Source: an uncultured Gemmatimonadota bacterium (GTDB taxonomy: Bacteria; Gemmatimonadota; Gemmatimonadetes; Gemmatimonadales; Gemmatimonadaceae). Taken from it: 64,000 nucleotides of DNA. The first letter of the stretch is position 1, and each line of letters starts with the position of its first letter. The translations under genes and the position numbers were made by a program. The stretch lies in contig CADEFN010000005.1 of the NCBI GenBank assembly GCA_902826615.1, positions 1 to 64,000 on the forward strand. Direction: 5' to 3'. Positions 45,772-54,256 of this stretch are shown one piece after another. The notes under the pieces are model-generated. The model had not been told where the DNA came from. It was given only the letters and a program-made list of their open reading frames with translations, and made no database searches.

Positions 45772-47046
45772 GGGGAGGTTCGTCACGCGGGCCGCAGCGG
45801 GGCGACTGCGTGAGATCAGGAGCAGGATGTGACGCCGCTGCAGATGGTAGAGCCAGGCACCGTACAGCCCTGCCCCAAACACCAGTAGCATCCTTGCGGC
45901 ACTCGCCCCCAGCTCAGGCTCGAATCCCCGCAGCAGTTCGATCATCAGCGCGCCGCCGCCTAACGCTACGCTGAGCCTCAGCAGGGCGGTGCGAAAGCGC
46001 GTCTCCACACGACCGCGGTGTTCGGCGACCGCATACCCGGCGAGGGTGAATGCCGCCACGAGTTCGAGCAGCCGGAGGATCTCCACCCTCGACCATTCGC
46101 TGGCCACGCCCGGAAAGCCGAGATCGCCGCGCCAGGGACCCATTCCGCTCGCCAACGGGCCGCCGGCCAGCATGAGGAGGTAGGCCACAAAGGCCGGGAG
46201 CGCGGTCACAAGAACGGCGATTTCGTAACGGCGATCGGGCCGAGGCTCGCTGCCACGACTGCCACGCCACCAGGCCAGGGCACTCGCGGTGACAACTCCC
46301 GCCGCGACAAAGAGGGGTTTGCTGGCGAGCAGTGGGAAGCTTCCGGCCAGGTACCAGATTCCGGCGCCGCCAACCGCGGTGCGCAGTGGCAGCTGCCGAT
46401 CCGGACCAAAGTGGTTTCGCTGCAGGCCGCCGACCACAGAGCCACCGAACACGGCAATCAGGAGCGAGAGGAGCGCATGCTGATCGTCTCCCCCGTTGGC
46501 CAGGGCATTCAGCCACAGGAGGGGGATCATGAGGTAGACGAGCCCCATGAGGGGCAACTCGAGCGAAAGGCGACCGACCACTTCTTCGTCGCGGCCCAGG
46601 CGCCCACTCGCCCAATCGGCTGCGGCGGCGCCCAGCCATGCCCCGGCCGCGTTGGCAAGCACATCGTACAGGGAGGAGTACCGTTCCACCTCGAAGAGCT
46701 GGGTCACCTCGATAGTGGCCGAAATGACCGCTCCCACCCACAGGACCCGTAGTACCGAGTGGCGCCGGTGATGACGGGTGGCGAGCCGATACAGAAAGCC
46801 AAGGGGGAGGAAAAGCAGGACGTTGGCCACGACGTCGAGCGTCGTACCCTCCCACATGATGCGCCAGGCGTCGGGCCGGGCGAATCGAAAGGGCAGAAGG
46901 GTGATGATCAATGTGATCCCCACCATGTACCCGAGGATCGCTAACCCCAATCTTGACAGAGATTTAGCCGAGATATCCGGGTTGCCCCGTGGTCCGGGTG
47001 TTGCAGTGGGGACTGAGGGCGGGGTGGTGAACGGGGTGGCGGGCAC
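45751..47046 (-). CDS. VanZ-like multi-pass membrane protein
   Basis: A 431-residue membrane protein with about 11 hydrophobic segments. The N-terminal 150 residues resemble VanZ: ITLLPFRFARP, DVVANVLLFLPLGFLYRLA, EVTQLFEVERYSSLYDVLANAAGAWLG. The C-terminal part is additional helices of unknown type. VanZ-like proteins often accompany exosortase loci, and this gene is divergent from an exosortase. The start is GTG without a clear ribosome site, so the N-terminus is uncertain. Confidence 0.75.
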   Translation of the reverse strand: MPATPFTTPPSVPTATPGPRGNPDISAKSLSRLGLAILGYMVGITLIITLLPFRFARPDAWRIMWEGTTLDVVANVLLFLPLGFLYRLATRHHRRHSVLRVLWVGAVISATIEVTQLFEVERYSSLYDVLANAAGAWLGAAAADWASGRLGRDEEVVGRLSLELPLMGLVYLMIPLLWLNALANGGDDQHALLSLLIAVFGGSVVGGLQRNHFGPDRQLPLRTAVGGAGIWYLAGSFPLLASKPLFVAAGVVTASALAWWRGSRGSEPRPDRRYEIAVLVTALPAFVAYLLMLAGGPLASGMGPWRGDLGFPGVASEWSRVEILRLLELVAAFTLAGYAVAEHRGRVETRFRTALLRLSVALGGGALMIELLRGFEPELGASAARMLLVFGAGLYGAWLYHLQRRHILLLISRSRPAAARVTNLPSGNVAA

Positions 47047-47142
47047 GTCGAAGGGCTGAATTTCGCGTGAGTATCGGCAGGAGTGATCGTCTTTCTGTTG
47101 TCACCCCGAGCTTCAGCCCGGGACCGCATCTTTTTCACGGCA

Positions 47143-48012
47143 ATGACCAGCATCGCTTCAACCACAAGACAGCTCCCGGCGGCCCCACTGCTGCTCGCTC
47201 TGACTGGTGCGGCATTCGTCGCACTGTTCGCGCAGCCGATGGTGAACACCGCCATCACCTGGTGGAACGATCCCGACGCCGGGCACGGCCTGCTGCTCGC
47301 GCCTCTCGCGGTCTGGCTGGCCTGGAAAGCGGGGCGCGCGCCCAACTCGGCGTCGCAGCCGCTCCTGGGGATCGCCATGATTTTTGTGGCCATCGTCTTC
47401 CGGTACGTGGCCGCACTGGCCGCTGAGGCATTTGTCGGGCGCGCTGCGATGCTGCTCGCACTCGGCGGTCTCGTGGTCTGGGGATGGGGCTGGCGGCAAT
47501 TGCTCCATTGGTGGCTCCCCACGCTCCTCATCGGGCTCTCCATCCCGCTTCCCGAAATCATTCTGGGATCACTCGCGCTGCCGCTGCAGTTCCAGGCGTC
47601 GAAACTTGGCGCTGCCATGCTCAGCACTCGCGGCATCCCCGTGCATCTCGATGGCAATGTCATCCGGCTCCCCGGCCATGACCTGTTTGTGACTGAGGCT
47701 TGTTCGGGGCTGCGCTCCCTCACCGCACTTCTGAGTCTGGGTGTGCTGCTTGGTGGCCTCATGCTGCGACATCCCGTAACGCGAGTCGCGATTGTGGCGC
47801 TCTCGATTCCCGTGGCCGTCCTGGTGAATGGTGTTCGCGTATTCGGCACCGGTTTCCTGGTGGCCTTTGTGGACCCCAAACTCGCCGAGGGTTTTTCGCA
47901 CATGACCGAAGGTTGGCTGCTCTTCGTGGTGGCCTTCGCGATTCTCGCCGTCATCACCTGGGGTGCCGTTCGTGTCGAGCAGCGCTGGCTCGGGGAGGCC
48001 TCCAATGCGTAA
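47143..48012 (+). CDS. Exosortase
   Basis: A 289-residue membrane protein with about eight helices. The exosortase triad is complete: Cys187 in TEACSGLRSL, Arg232 in LVNGVRVFG and His253 in SHMTEGW. LPTLLIGLSIPLPEIILGSLALPLQFQASKLGAAML precedes them as in the family. Exosortases cleave and process proteins with C-terminal sorting signals. The ATG at 47143 is preferred to an upstream in-frame Met. Its stop overlaps the EpsI start by 8 bp. No sorting-signal protein is visible in the window. Confidence 0.93.
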   Translation: MTSIASTTRQLPAAPLLLALTGAAFVALFAQPMVNTAITWWNDPDAGHGLLLAPLAVWLAWKAGRAPNSASQPLLGIAMIFVAIVFRYVAALAAEAFVGRAAMLLALGGLVVWGWGWRQLLHWWLPTLLIGLSIPLPEIILGSLALPLQFQASKLGAAMLSTRGIPVHLDGNVIRLPGHDLFVTEACSGLRSLTALLSLGVLLGGLMLRHPVTRVAIVALSIPVAVLVNGVRVFGTGFLVAFVDPKLAEGFSHMTEGWLLFVVAFAILAVITWGAVRVEQRWLGEASNA

Positions 48013-48682
48013 ATGGCAGCAGGTCGCACCCCTCGCGGTGCTGGCGCTGGGAGGAGCTCTGGTGGCAAGTGCCGGTCGCCAGGAAGAGGCTGTACTGGAT
48101 CGTCCCCTGCGTGACCTCCCGCGCAGCATTGCCGGAGTACCAGGAGAGGAGCGTCCCCTGACCGCTGAAGAGATTCAGGTCGCCGGGGTCAGTGACTACC
48201 TCTTTCGGATCTTCCGGCAGGACTCGGTGCGAGCCTTCTCGGTGTACGTGGGCTACTACGAGTCGCAGGCTACGGGCAAGGCCATCCATTCTCCGCGTAA
48301 CTGCCTTCCGGGCGCCGGCTGGCAGGTGGTCGAGGCGGGCCAGAAAGCGTTAGGCATGGATGGTCAGCAGGTGACGGTGAACAGCTACATCATCGCCAAT
48401 GGTCCGGCGCAGGCGGTGGTGTTCTACTGGTATCAGGGGCGCGGTCGTGTGGCGCACTCTGAATACTCGGTGAAGTGGGACCTCCTGCGTGACGCCGCCA
48501 CGCGTGGGCGCACGGAAGAAGCGCTGGTGCGGATCATGGTGCCGATCCCACCCTCGCGTGGCTTCAACGCGACGGACTGGGCGTCGCGTCGTGGCGAGGC
48601 GGAAGGGTTGGCCAGTGAAGTGGCGATGGAGATGCTCCCCCTGCTCAAGCGGGCGCTCCCGGGGTGGACGTCGCAGACGTAG
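48005..48682 (+). CDS. EpsI-family (exosortase-associated) protein
   Basis: A 225-residue EpsI/DUF3485-type protein. A single N-terminal helix anchors it (VAPLAVLALGGALVASAG). The domain contains the SPRNCLPGAGWQ motif with its conserved Cys, and VVFYWYQGRGRVAHSEYSVKWDLL near the end. EpsI domains occur beside or fused to exosortases and may assist exopolysaccharide or protein export. It overlaps the exosortase stop, so both are co-translated. Confidence 0.9.
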   Translation: MRKWQQVAPLAVLALGGALVASAGRQEEAVLDRPLRDLPRSIAGVPGEERPLTAEEIQVAGVSDYLFRIFRQDSVRAFSVYVGYYESQATGKAIHSPRNCLPGAGWQVVEAGQKALGMDGQQVTVNSYIIANGPAQAVVFYWYQGRGRVAHSEYSVKWDLLRDAATRGRTEEALVRIMVPIPPSRGFNATDWASRRGEAEGLASEVAMEMLPLLKRALPGWTSQT

Positions 48683-48765
48683 GGCTGAGATGGCGGCTGG
48701 CATGACGGAACAGGGAGTGAGCACCTCCGCTTAACTCCGCCGCGACGGCGCCGATACTCTCGGGC

Positions 48766-49434
48766 ATGCCCTCTGTGCGTACCCTGCTCGCGCTCTCTGT
48801 TCTCCTTGCCGGCTGCGGCAAGGAGGCCGTAGTTGTCCAGACGCCCGGCTCCCTGGTCATGGTCCAGGGCAACCTGCAGTCCATTCAGGGTGGTCAGGAA
48901 CTCCCGAACCCCGTAGTTGTGCGGCTGCTCGATACCGACGGCAAACCCATCGAGAAAGTTGCGGTCGGCTTCAGCGTGGTGATTGGTGGTGGGGCGGTGA
49001 ACCCGGGCAGCGTCTTCACCGATGAAAACGGTGAGGCGCGCACCAAGTGGACACTTGGCGTCGCGGATGCAAACCAGGTGCTGCAGGCGCGGGCCCCCGG
49101 GCTCGACCCGCTCAGCATCAACGCCACCGCCCTGCTGCCCTCGGATATCGTGGTCGCCCAGGGGAACAATCAGACGGCCAAGCCCAGTGGCCCGCTGCCC
49201 AACCCGATCGTGATCCGCGTCGTGGGCCCCAACAACGCACCGATGAAGGGCATCGCGGTGGCCTTTCAGGTCGTGACAGGTGGCGGGCTCATTTCGCCGC
49301 AGTCGGGCCTCACCAATGCGTTAGGTGAGGTGACGGCACGGTGGACCCTGGGCTCCGGCACGGGGGCACAAACCATCGCCGTCTCGTCAGGCAGTCTTCA
49401 GCCGATTTCGCTGCTCGCGGTCGCGGTGCCCTGA
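48766..49434 (+). CDS. Lipoprotein with two Ig-like (Big-type) domains
   Basis: A 222-residue lipoprotein (VLLAGCGKE). Two related Ig-like repeats follow, each with QG-N, LPNP-V-VRV, a glycine-rich strand (VGFSVVIGGGAVNPGS and VAFQVVTGGGLISPQS) and EARTKWTLG or EVTARWTLG. They match bacterial Ig-like group 1 domains used as surface adhesins or spacers. It follows the exosortase-EpsI pair by 83 bp but lacks a sorting signal. Its last 37 bp overlap the opposing glycerophosphodiesterase gene. Confidence 0.8.
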   Translation: MPSVRTLLALSVLLAGCGKEAVVVQTPGSLVMVQGNLQSIQGGQELPNPVVVRLLDTDGKPIEKVAVGFSVVIGGGAVNPGSVFTDENGEARTKWTLGVADANQVLQARAPGLDPLSINATALLPSDIVVAQGNNQTAKPSGPLPNPIVIRVVGPNNAPMKGIAVAFQVVTGGGLISPQSGLTNALGEVTARWTLGSGTGAQTIAVSSGSLQPISLLAVAVP

Positions 49435-50219
49435 CCCAGTGTGGCCAGAGCCCGAGCGATCGGGCCTGGATCGTCGCTGAGCACACCGTGAACCCCGCGG
49501 CGCCACAGCCGCACGGCCGATGTTGCATGGTTCACAACCCAGACGTGCATGGTGGCTCCCGCGGGCGCCGCGGCGGCGGCGAGTGCGCCCACCGGCACGG
49601 GAATTCCCTTGAAGAAGCGCGGCAGACTCATCGCGGCAAAGGGGAGCGTGCCATACCGGCGCCCAAACAGCGAAGGCAGGTAGAGCGCCTGCATCTCCCT
49701 GATGCTCGCCAGGCGCGGCACACTGTGCGTTCGCAACACGGCATGTACGTCTTCCTGAAACGACCCAGCCACACACCGTGCGATGGCCCCGGTGCGTTCC
49801 AGCAGCTCGGCGGTTGGGCCCGCCGCTTCTCGCACCTTGATCTCCACCATCATCGGCACGCCGGGGAGCTGCTCGATGACCTCCTCCAGCCGAGACACGG
49901 TGATGCCTCGTCCACGCCACGGCCAGGTGAGGCCCGAATCGGGTGTGAAGTGAGCGCCGGCATCGAGGGTACGCAGCTGCGCCCACGATGCCGCGGCGAC
50001 CGCGCCACTGCCGCTGGTGGTCCGCTCGAGTGTGGCGTCGTGAAAGACGACCACTTCCCCATCACTCGTCAGGCGCACATCGAGCTCCAAACCGTCGGCA
50101 CCGGCGGCCAGCGCCTGGCGGAACGACTCCATTGTGTTCTCGGGTGCGTGCGCCGAATTGCCCCGATGCCCGATCACGAGACGTCGTGAGGTGTCGAGGA
50201 GTGGATTCGGCGCGCGCAT
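49398..50219 (-). CDS. Glycerophosphodiester phosphodiesterase
   Basis: A 273-residue GDPD enzyme. The catalytic start HRGNSAHAPENTMESFRQALAAGADGLELDVRLTSDGEVVVFHD carries both histidines and the metal-binding Glu/Asp. The C-terminal WVVNHATSAVRLWRRGVHGVLSDDP is the family ending. It hydrolyses glycerophosphodiesters to glycerol-3-phosphate and alcohols. No signal peptide is evident. It overlaps the end of the opposing Ig-like gene. Confidence 0.9.
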   Translation of the reverse strand: MRAPNPLLDTSRRLVIGHRGNSAHAPENTMESFRQALAAGADGLELDVRLTSDGEVVVFHDATLERTTSGSGAVAAASWAQLRTLDAGAHFTPDSGLTWPWRGRGITVSRLEEVIEQLPGVPMMVEIKVREAAGPTAELLERTGAIARCVAGSFQEDVHAVLRTHSVPRLASIREMQALYLPSLFGRRYGTLPFAAMSLPRFFKGIPVPVGALAAAAAPAGATMHVWVVNHATSAVRLWRRGVHGVLSDDPGPIARALATLGQGTATASSEIG

Positions 50220-50228
50220 GGGTCCAAA

Positions 50229-50260
50229 GAAAAAGCGGCCGGCCCCGAAAGGCCAGCCGC
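50229..50260 (-). terminator. Rho-independent terminator after the TonB-dependent receptor
   Basis: On the minus strand GCGGCTGGCC, loop TTTCGG, GGCCGGCCGC (stem 50260-50235, one mismatch) is followed by TTTTTCTTT. It lies 23 bp beyond the receptor stop and before the glycerophosphodiesterase start. This is the clearest intrinsic terminator in the window. Confidence 0.85.
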
Positions 50261-50282
50261 TGATCCCCGGGAATGTCCCGAC

Positions 50283-53078
50283 CTAGAACGTGTACTGCAG
50301 ACGGGTCATGACGAGGCGACCCATCGGCGCAACTCCAACGAACGACTGCCGTTCATTGTTGAGGACGTTGGTGGCATTGATGGACCAGCGCACCTGACTG
50401 GCCACCGGGAGCTTCCAGGAGAAGCCAAGGTCAAGGAACATGCTGACCGGCACGCCGGGGTAGCGTACGCCACTGCCAATGCCGAGGGAGTTGAAGACGC
50501 CGGAGTTGACCTGGAAGGCGTCCATGTACCGCCCGCGGATTTCTGTGCTCATGCCCCGCGCCTGGTTGGCATAACGCAACGCGGTGGTGCCCCGATGTTT
50601 CGGGGTGTTGGCCACGAGTGGATTGGCCGCGCTGGCGCCCGGGGCGTCGGGGAAGATGTTATCGCTGAGATATGAGTACGTCCCCTCCAGCGACCACTTG
50701 TCGTTGAGCAGGAAGTCGGCGGCGAGGTCGAGCCCGCTGACGTTCACGTAGCCTGCAGCATTCTGGTAGGAGAAGACGAGATACGAGCTATCGTACAACG
50801 GCGAATCGAAGGCGGCCGCGCCGACCGGCAATGCCGCCATGATCGGCGTGAGGGCGGCAGCTGCCTGCTGCCCGAGTGCCGGATTCCGTGTGGCCGTTCC
50901 GACCTGGGTGCCGATGTAGGTAGCCAGCTGGGTGGGGTTGAACAGCACCCCGGGATTGATGATTTGCGAGGTCGGGTCGGCGGGGCGGCGCTGGAACCAG
51001 AGGTCGGCCGCGAGGCGGACCTTCTCGTTGAAGAGCCCTTTGTACCCGACCTCCCACGTGTTGGAGAAGTTGGCGCCTAACGGGGCATAGTCCGTGGGGG
51101 CGCTTGTCATCGGCTGACGGGTGTTGAGGTCGAGCAGGACCGAGCCGATATCTGCAGGCGTGGGACGCAGGCCACCGAGAATCGGTCCGAGCTGCGCGAG
51201 AAGGCCGAGGAGCTGCTGGCGGGCGGTTTCGCCGCCGGCGCCAAAGGTGCTCACCGGGAGCCCTCGAATGATGTTGGGGAGTGCCGCGATCAGACCGGGA
51301 AATGCCGCCGTGGCCGTGGCGGGCTGCACGCCGGGGACATAGGGCGAACGCATGCACAGTCCACCGGCACAACTGCGGTTGAAGTTCCAGCCCTGCTTGG
51401 GCGGGTTCCCCATGATCTGCACCGGGAGACCCGGGGCCGGTGTGGTGCCGGAGAACTGGTCGAGGAAGAACGAGAACGATGCCGGTGAACCAAACGCGCG
51501 ATTGAAGGTGACGCGGAAGTTCTGATTGGGCGTGGCCTTGAAGACCAGGGCGGCGCGCGGCGAGAACTGCGAACCGTCGATGCGCGAGTTCATGTCGCCA
51601 CGGATGGCGGCCAGGAAGTCGAGTTTGCTGGTGAGGCTCGTGGTGGTCTGGATGTAGGCGCCCGCTTCGTTGATGTCGTCGTCGGCGTCGTTGCGCCCAT
51701 TGATGGTGCCTTCGGTCTCGGGGCGAGTGGCGATGTACTCACCGCCAACCACCACACGCGTGCGGCCGATATCCAGCGCCTGCTGCAGCTGGCCGACCAG
51801 GACACTCGATCGGTCCACCACGGGAATGCCGGTACGGAGGTAGTAGGTGCCGGCGTCGTCGGTGGCGCTGCTATTGCCAGCGTCGGAGGCGTTGTAGAAC
51901 ACCTGGGCAAAGAACTTCTTGTGACGGAAGCGCTGCTGCAGGTTGAGATACGACCAGTTCTTCACCTGCGCGGCACCGAACGTGGTGGTGATTTCCATCG
52001 CGCTCCCGATCTGCGAGTAGCCGAGCGAGGAAATGATTTCGGTGTCGTCGTTGGGGCGGAAGTCGAGTCGGGCCTCGCCCGACATCTTCTCGAGGCCGAA
52101 GTCGCGGGCATTGGCCTGGCCGCGGCGCGAGGCCGGCACGCGCGTATCCGTGGCGGAGAACCTCGACGGTTCGTTCGGGTCGATGTACTCGAAATCGTTG
52201 GCGGTGAAATACTCGCCGGAAACCTTGTAGCCTACCTTGCCATTGCTGCTCGCTCCCGCCGTGCGGAGGCCGGCACGCAAGAGTGAGCGCTCGCCGCCAT
52301 CGAGGGTGATGGACGTGCCCTGCGACTGGAACGGCGACTTGGTGATGACATGCAGCACGCCATTGCCCGAGTTGGGACCATAGAGCGCGGCGGCCGGTCC
52401 CTGCAGCACCTCGATACGGTCGATATCGTCGCCCGTTCCGGTGAAGAGGAACGGCACGTTGACCCGCAGCGATGGCACACCGGCAAAACGATAGTCCTGG
52501 AGCATCAGCATCTGCGTGGAGAACGCATTGTTGAATCCACGCGAGACGATATTGGATTGCACGATGCCGCCGTTGGAGATCGACAGACCAGGGGACGACT
52601 TGAGGTGGTCGGTCACCGTCACCGCCGAACGCTCGGCGATCCGCTCGGCCGTCACGACGGAGATGGAGTTGGGAGAGTCGAGGATCTTCTCGGGTTCGGC
52701 ACCGCGGGTGGCGGTGGTCACCACGGGGTTGAGCGCCGTGGCAATCGAGAGGAGCCCGATATCGAGCGTCGTGGTGTTGCCGGCGGTCACGACGATGTTA
52801 TCGAGTCGCTTGGCGCCAAAACCGATTCGTGCGACCGACACCGTGTACGACCCCGCGGCGAGGTTGGCCGCCCGGTACGTCCCGTCTTCTCTGCTGAGGA
52901 CGGAGGCGGCGATCTGACCACCTCCCCCGAGCACCTGAACACGTGCCCCACCAATGGGAGCGGCACCATCCGCGTTGCTTACGGTACCAGCAATAGTGCC
53001 GGCTTGGGCAAAGACAGCTGGCGGAGCCACAAACGCGGCAAGTGCCAGTACATACCTGCTGACTCGTTTGACGAGCAT
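50283..53078 (-). CDS. TonB-dependent receptor
   Basis: A 931-residue outer-membrane receptor. A signal peptide ends near AVFAQA, a carboxypeptidase-regulatory-like domain (AGTIAGTVSNADGAAPIGGARVQVL) covers about 25-105, and the plug follows (LDSPNSISVVTAERIAER..VLQGPAAALYGPNSGNGVLHVITK). The beta-barrel ends with the expected aromatic terminus (RLQYTF). It imports a large substrate with TonB energy, identity unknown. ATG 53078 has AGAGGA eight bases upstream; longer starts read through the promoter region. Confidence 0.93.
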   Translation of the reverse strand: MLVKRVSRYVLALAAFVAPPAVFAQAGTIAGTVSNADGAAPIGGARVQVLGGGGQIAASVLSREDGTYRAANLAAGSYTVSVARIGFGAKRLDNIVVTAGNTTTLDIGLLSIATALNPVVTTATRGAEPEKILDSPNSISVVTAERIAERSAVTVTDHLKSSPGLSISNGGIVQSNIVSRGFNNAFSTQMLMLQDYRFAGVPSLRVNVPFLFTGTGDDIDRIEVLQGPAAALYGPNSGNGVLHVITKSPFQSQGTSITLDGGERSLLRAGLRTAGASSNGKVGYKVSGEYFTANDFEYIDPNEPSRFSATDTRVPASRRGQANARDFGLEKMSGEARLDFRPNDDTEIISSLGYSQIGSAMEITTTFGAAQVKNWSYLNLQQRFRHKKFFAQVFYNASDAGNSSATDDAGTYYLRTGIPVVDRSSVLVGQLQQALDIGRTRVVVGGEYIATRPETEGTINGRNDADDDINEAGAYIQTTTSLTSKLDFLAAIRGDMNSRIDGSQFSPRAALVFKATPNQNFRVTFNRAFGSPASFSFFLDQFSGTTPAPGLPVQIMGNPPKQGWNFNRSCAGGLCMRSPYVPGVQPATATAAFPGLIAALPNIIRGLPVSTFGAGGETARQQLLGLLAQLGPILGGLRPTPADIGSVLLDLNTRQPMTSAPTDYAPLGANFSNTWEVGYKGLFNEKVRLAADLWFQRRPADPTSQIINPGVLFNPTQLATYIGTQVGTATRNPALGQQAAAALTPIMAALPVGAAAFDSPLYDSSYLVFSYQNAAGYVNVSGLDLAADFLLNDKWSLEGTYSYLSDNIFPDAPGASAANPLVANTPKHRGTTALRYANQARGMSTEIRGRYMDAFQVNSGVFNSLGIGSGVRYPGVPVSMFLDLGFSWKLPVASQVRWSINATNVLNNERQSFVGVAPMGRLVMTRLQYTF

Positions 53079-53205
53079 CAGGATTCCTCTCATCAGTGGG
53101 TGTGGTCGTGCTTTGGGGTGCGCCAAAATATCCCCCTCGGACCGAAACCAGCTAGGCTTTCCTGTGCGGTGAATCACGTTCAGGAAAACTCCCCACAAAC
53201 CCGGC

Positions 53206-53424
53206 TCAGTTCGAGGTGGGACGAACCGTCGCGGTATGGGCTACTTCATCCAGGTCGACGAAGTGACCGGCGCGGGCCTTCCATTGCTCGAAGGGGAGTT
53301 CAAATGCACTCTCACCGGGAAGAACGTGAACCACACTCCTCGCGGCCAGCCCATCAGGACCATCCACCCACCACCGGATAGACACGGCGCCGGTACGCTC
53401 CAGCTTTATGTAGGCGTGTCTCAC
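53206..53424 (-). CDS. Possible small hypothetical protein
   Basis: A 72-residue open frame with a GTG start (53424) on the minus strand, between the TonB-dependent receptor and the next plus-strand gene. The sequence is compact (KLERTGAVSIRWWVDGPDGLAARSVVHVLPG) and reads like a beta-rich protein. Third positions are only about two-thirds GC, lower than nearby genes, and no homologue is recognised. It may be a real small gene or chance. Confidence 0.35.
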   Translation of the reverse strand: MRHAYIKLERTGAVSIRWWVDGPDGLAARSVVHVLPGESAFELPFEQWKARAGHFVDLDEVAHTATVRPTSN

Positions 53425-53501
53425 AGATTGGGCGGCGCAACTGAGTGCGGGTGGTTGCCACGTTCAATCGCTGAATAGCCCCCTGTCTCGGATAGTTCCA
53501 G

Positions 53502-54077
53502 ATGCTGTTTTTGCGGCCATCCTTCCAAAGAACACCCTGGGTCTTGGGGCTGGTCGTGCTGATTGGTGCCCGGCCGGTCGCCGCGCAGGAGGACGACGTA
53601 ACGGTCTGGCGCGCCATGGTGGGAAATACCGCCGTGGAGCTTCATGTGGTGCCCTCCACCGTGCGGGCCGGCTTTGCCGGGGACTCCGCCAGCGTCACCC
53701 TCGCTCTTCGGGCAGGGGACCTCAAGCGGGCGGCTGACTCCATTGGCGTATTGCTGCGCTCCCGAAGAACCCCACTTCCGGGATGGTCCCTGCGGGTGGA
53801 AGAACCCGGCGTGCGGGAGGGAACACTGGTGCTCGGCTCTCCGGCGCCAAGAAAGGGGAAGGCGCGGGTGTACACCCTCTTCGCCTCCGACGACCCCCTC
53901 GGGGGCGTCCGTGACACGCTGACTCACGGGGAGCTCTACTTGCTCGTCCGGAAACTGCGCGAGGCGGCTCGTGTGGCTAGCCCCGCCCCTGCTGCGCGAA
54001 AGGCGCCTCCCTCCCGGGCTCCGAAGGGGCGCCCGAAGGCTGCTCCGAAGAAGAAGGGTGCCGCCTCCAAACCGTGA
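53502..54077 (+). CDS. Hypothetical secreted protein with basic tail
   Basis: A 191-residue protein with a signal peptide (VLGLVVLIGARPVAAQ). A central domain of unknown type (residues about 30-150) is followed by a Lys/Ala/Pro-rich tail (KAPPSRAPKGRPKAAPKKKGAASKP) that may bind polyanions. No family recognised. The minus-strand frame below overlaps its 3' end. Confidence 0.6.
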   Translation: MLFLRPSFQRTPWVLGLVVLIGARPVAAQEDDVTVWRAMVGNTAVELHVVPSTVRAGFAGDSASVTLALRAGDLKRAADSIGVLLRSRRTPLPGWSLRVEEPGVREGTLVLGSPAPRKGKARVYTLFASDDPLGGVRDTLTHGELYLLVRKLREAARVASPAPAARKAPPSRAPKGRPKAAPKKKGAASKP

Positions 54078-54186
54078 GGATTGCAGCGGCGGCCAAGGCG
54101 ACCACCACGGCGAGCGCCGCCCATAGCCGTGGGACACTGATCGGGAAGGGCAGCTCGCGCGGTGGTGGGTGGCGCCCGGAGGGCAT
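53977..54186 (-). CDS. Possible small single-helix membrane protein
   Basis: A minus-strand frame of 69 residues (ATG at 54186) containing one hydrophobic helix, LWAALAVVVALAAAAILTVW, flanked by basic residues. In the part not overlapping the plus-strand gene, about 32 of 38 codons end in G or C, as in real genes here. It overlaps the preceding plus-strand gene by about 100 bp, no homologue is recognised, and a TTG further upstream is also possible. Low certainty. Confidence 0.3.
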   Translation of the reverse strand: MPSGRHPPPRELPFPISVPRLWAALAVVVALAAAAILTVWRRHPSSSEQPSGAPSEPGREAPFAQQGRG

Positions 54187-54256
54187 GGAAGGGGACGAGG
54201 GGGTCAGGTGACGGAGAATGGTGCCGAGACTCAAAGTGTCGTCTCCGTCCCCGTGA

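Noticed and set aside
45205-49434. Nearby proteins as exosortase substrates (PEP-CTERM)
   Set aside because: The lipoprotein at 45205 and the Ig-like lipoprotein at 48766 both end without a sorting motif, helix and basic tail.
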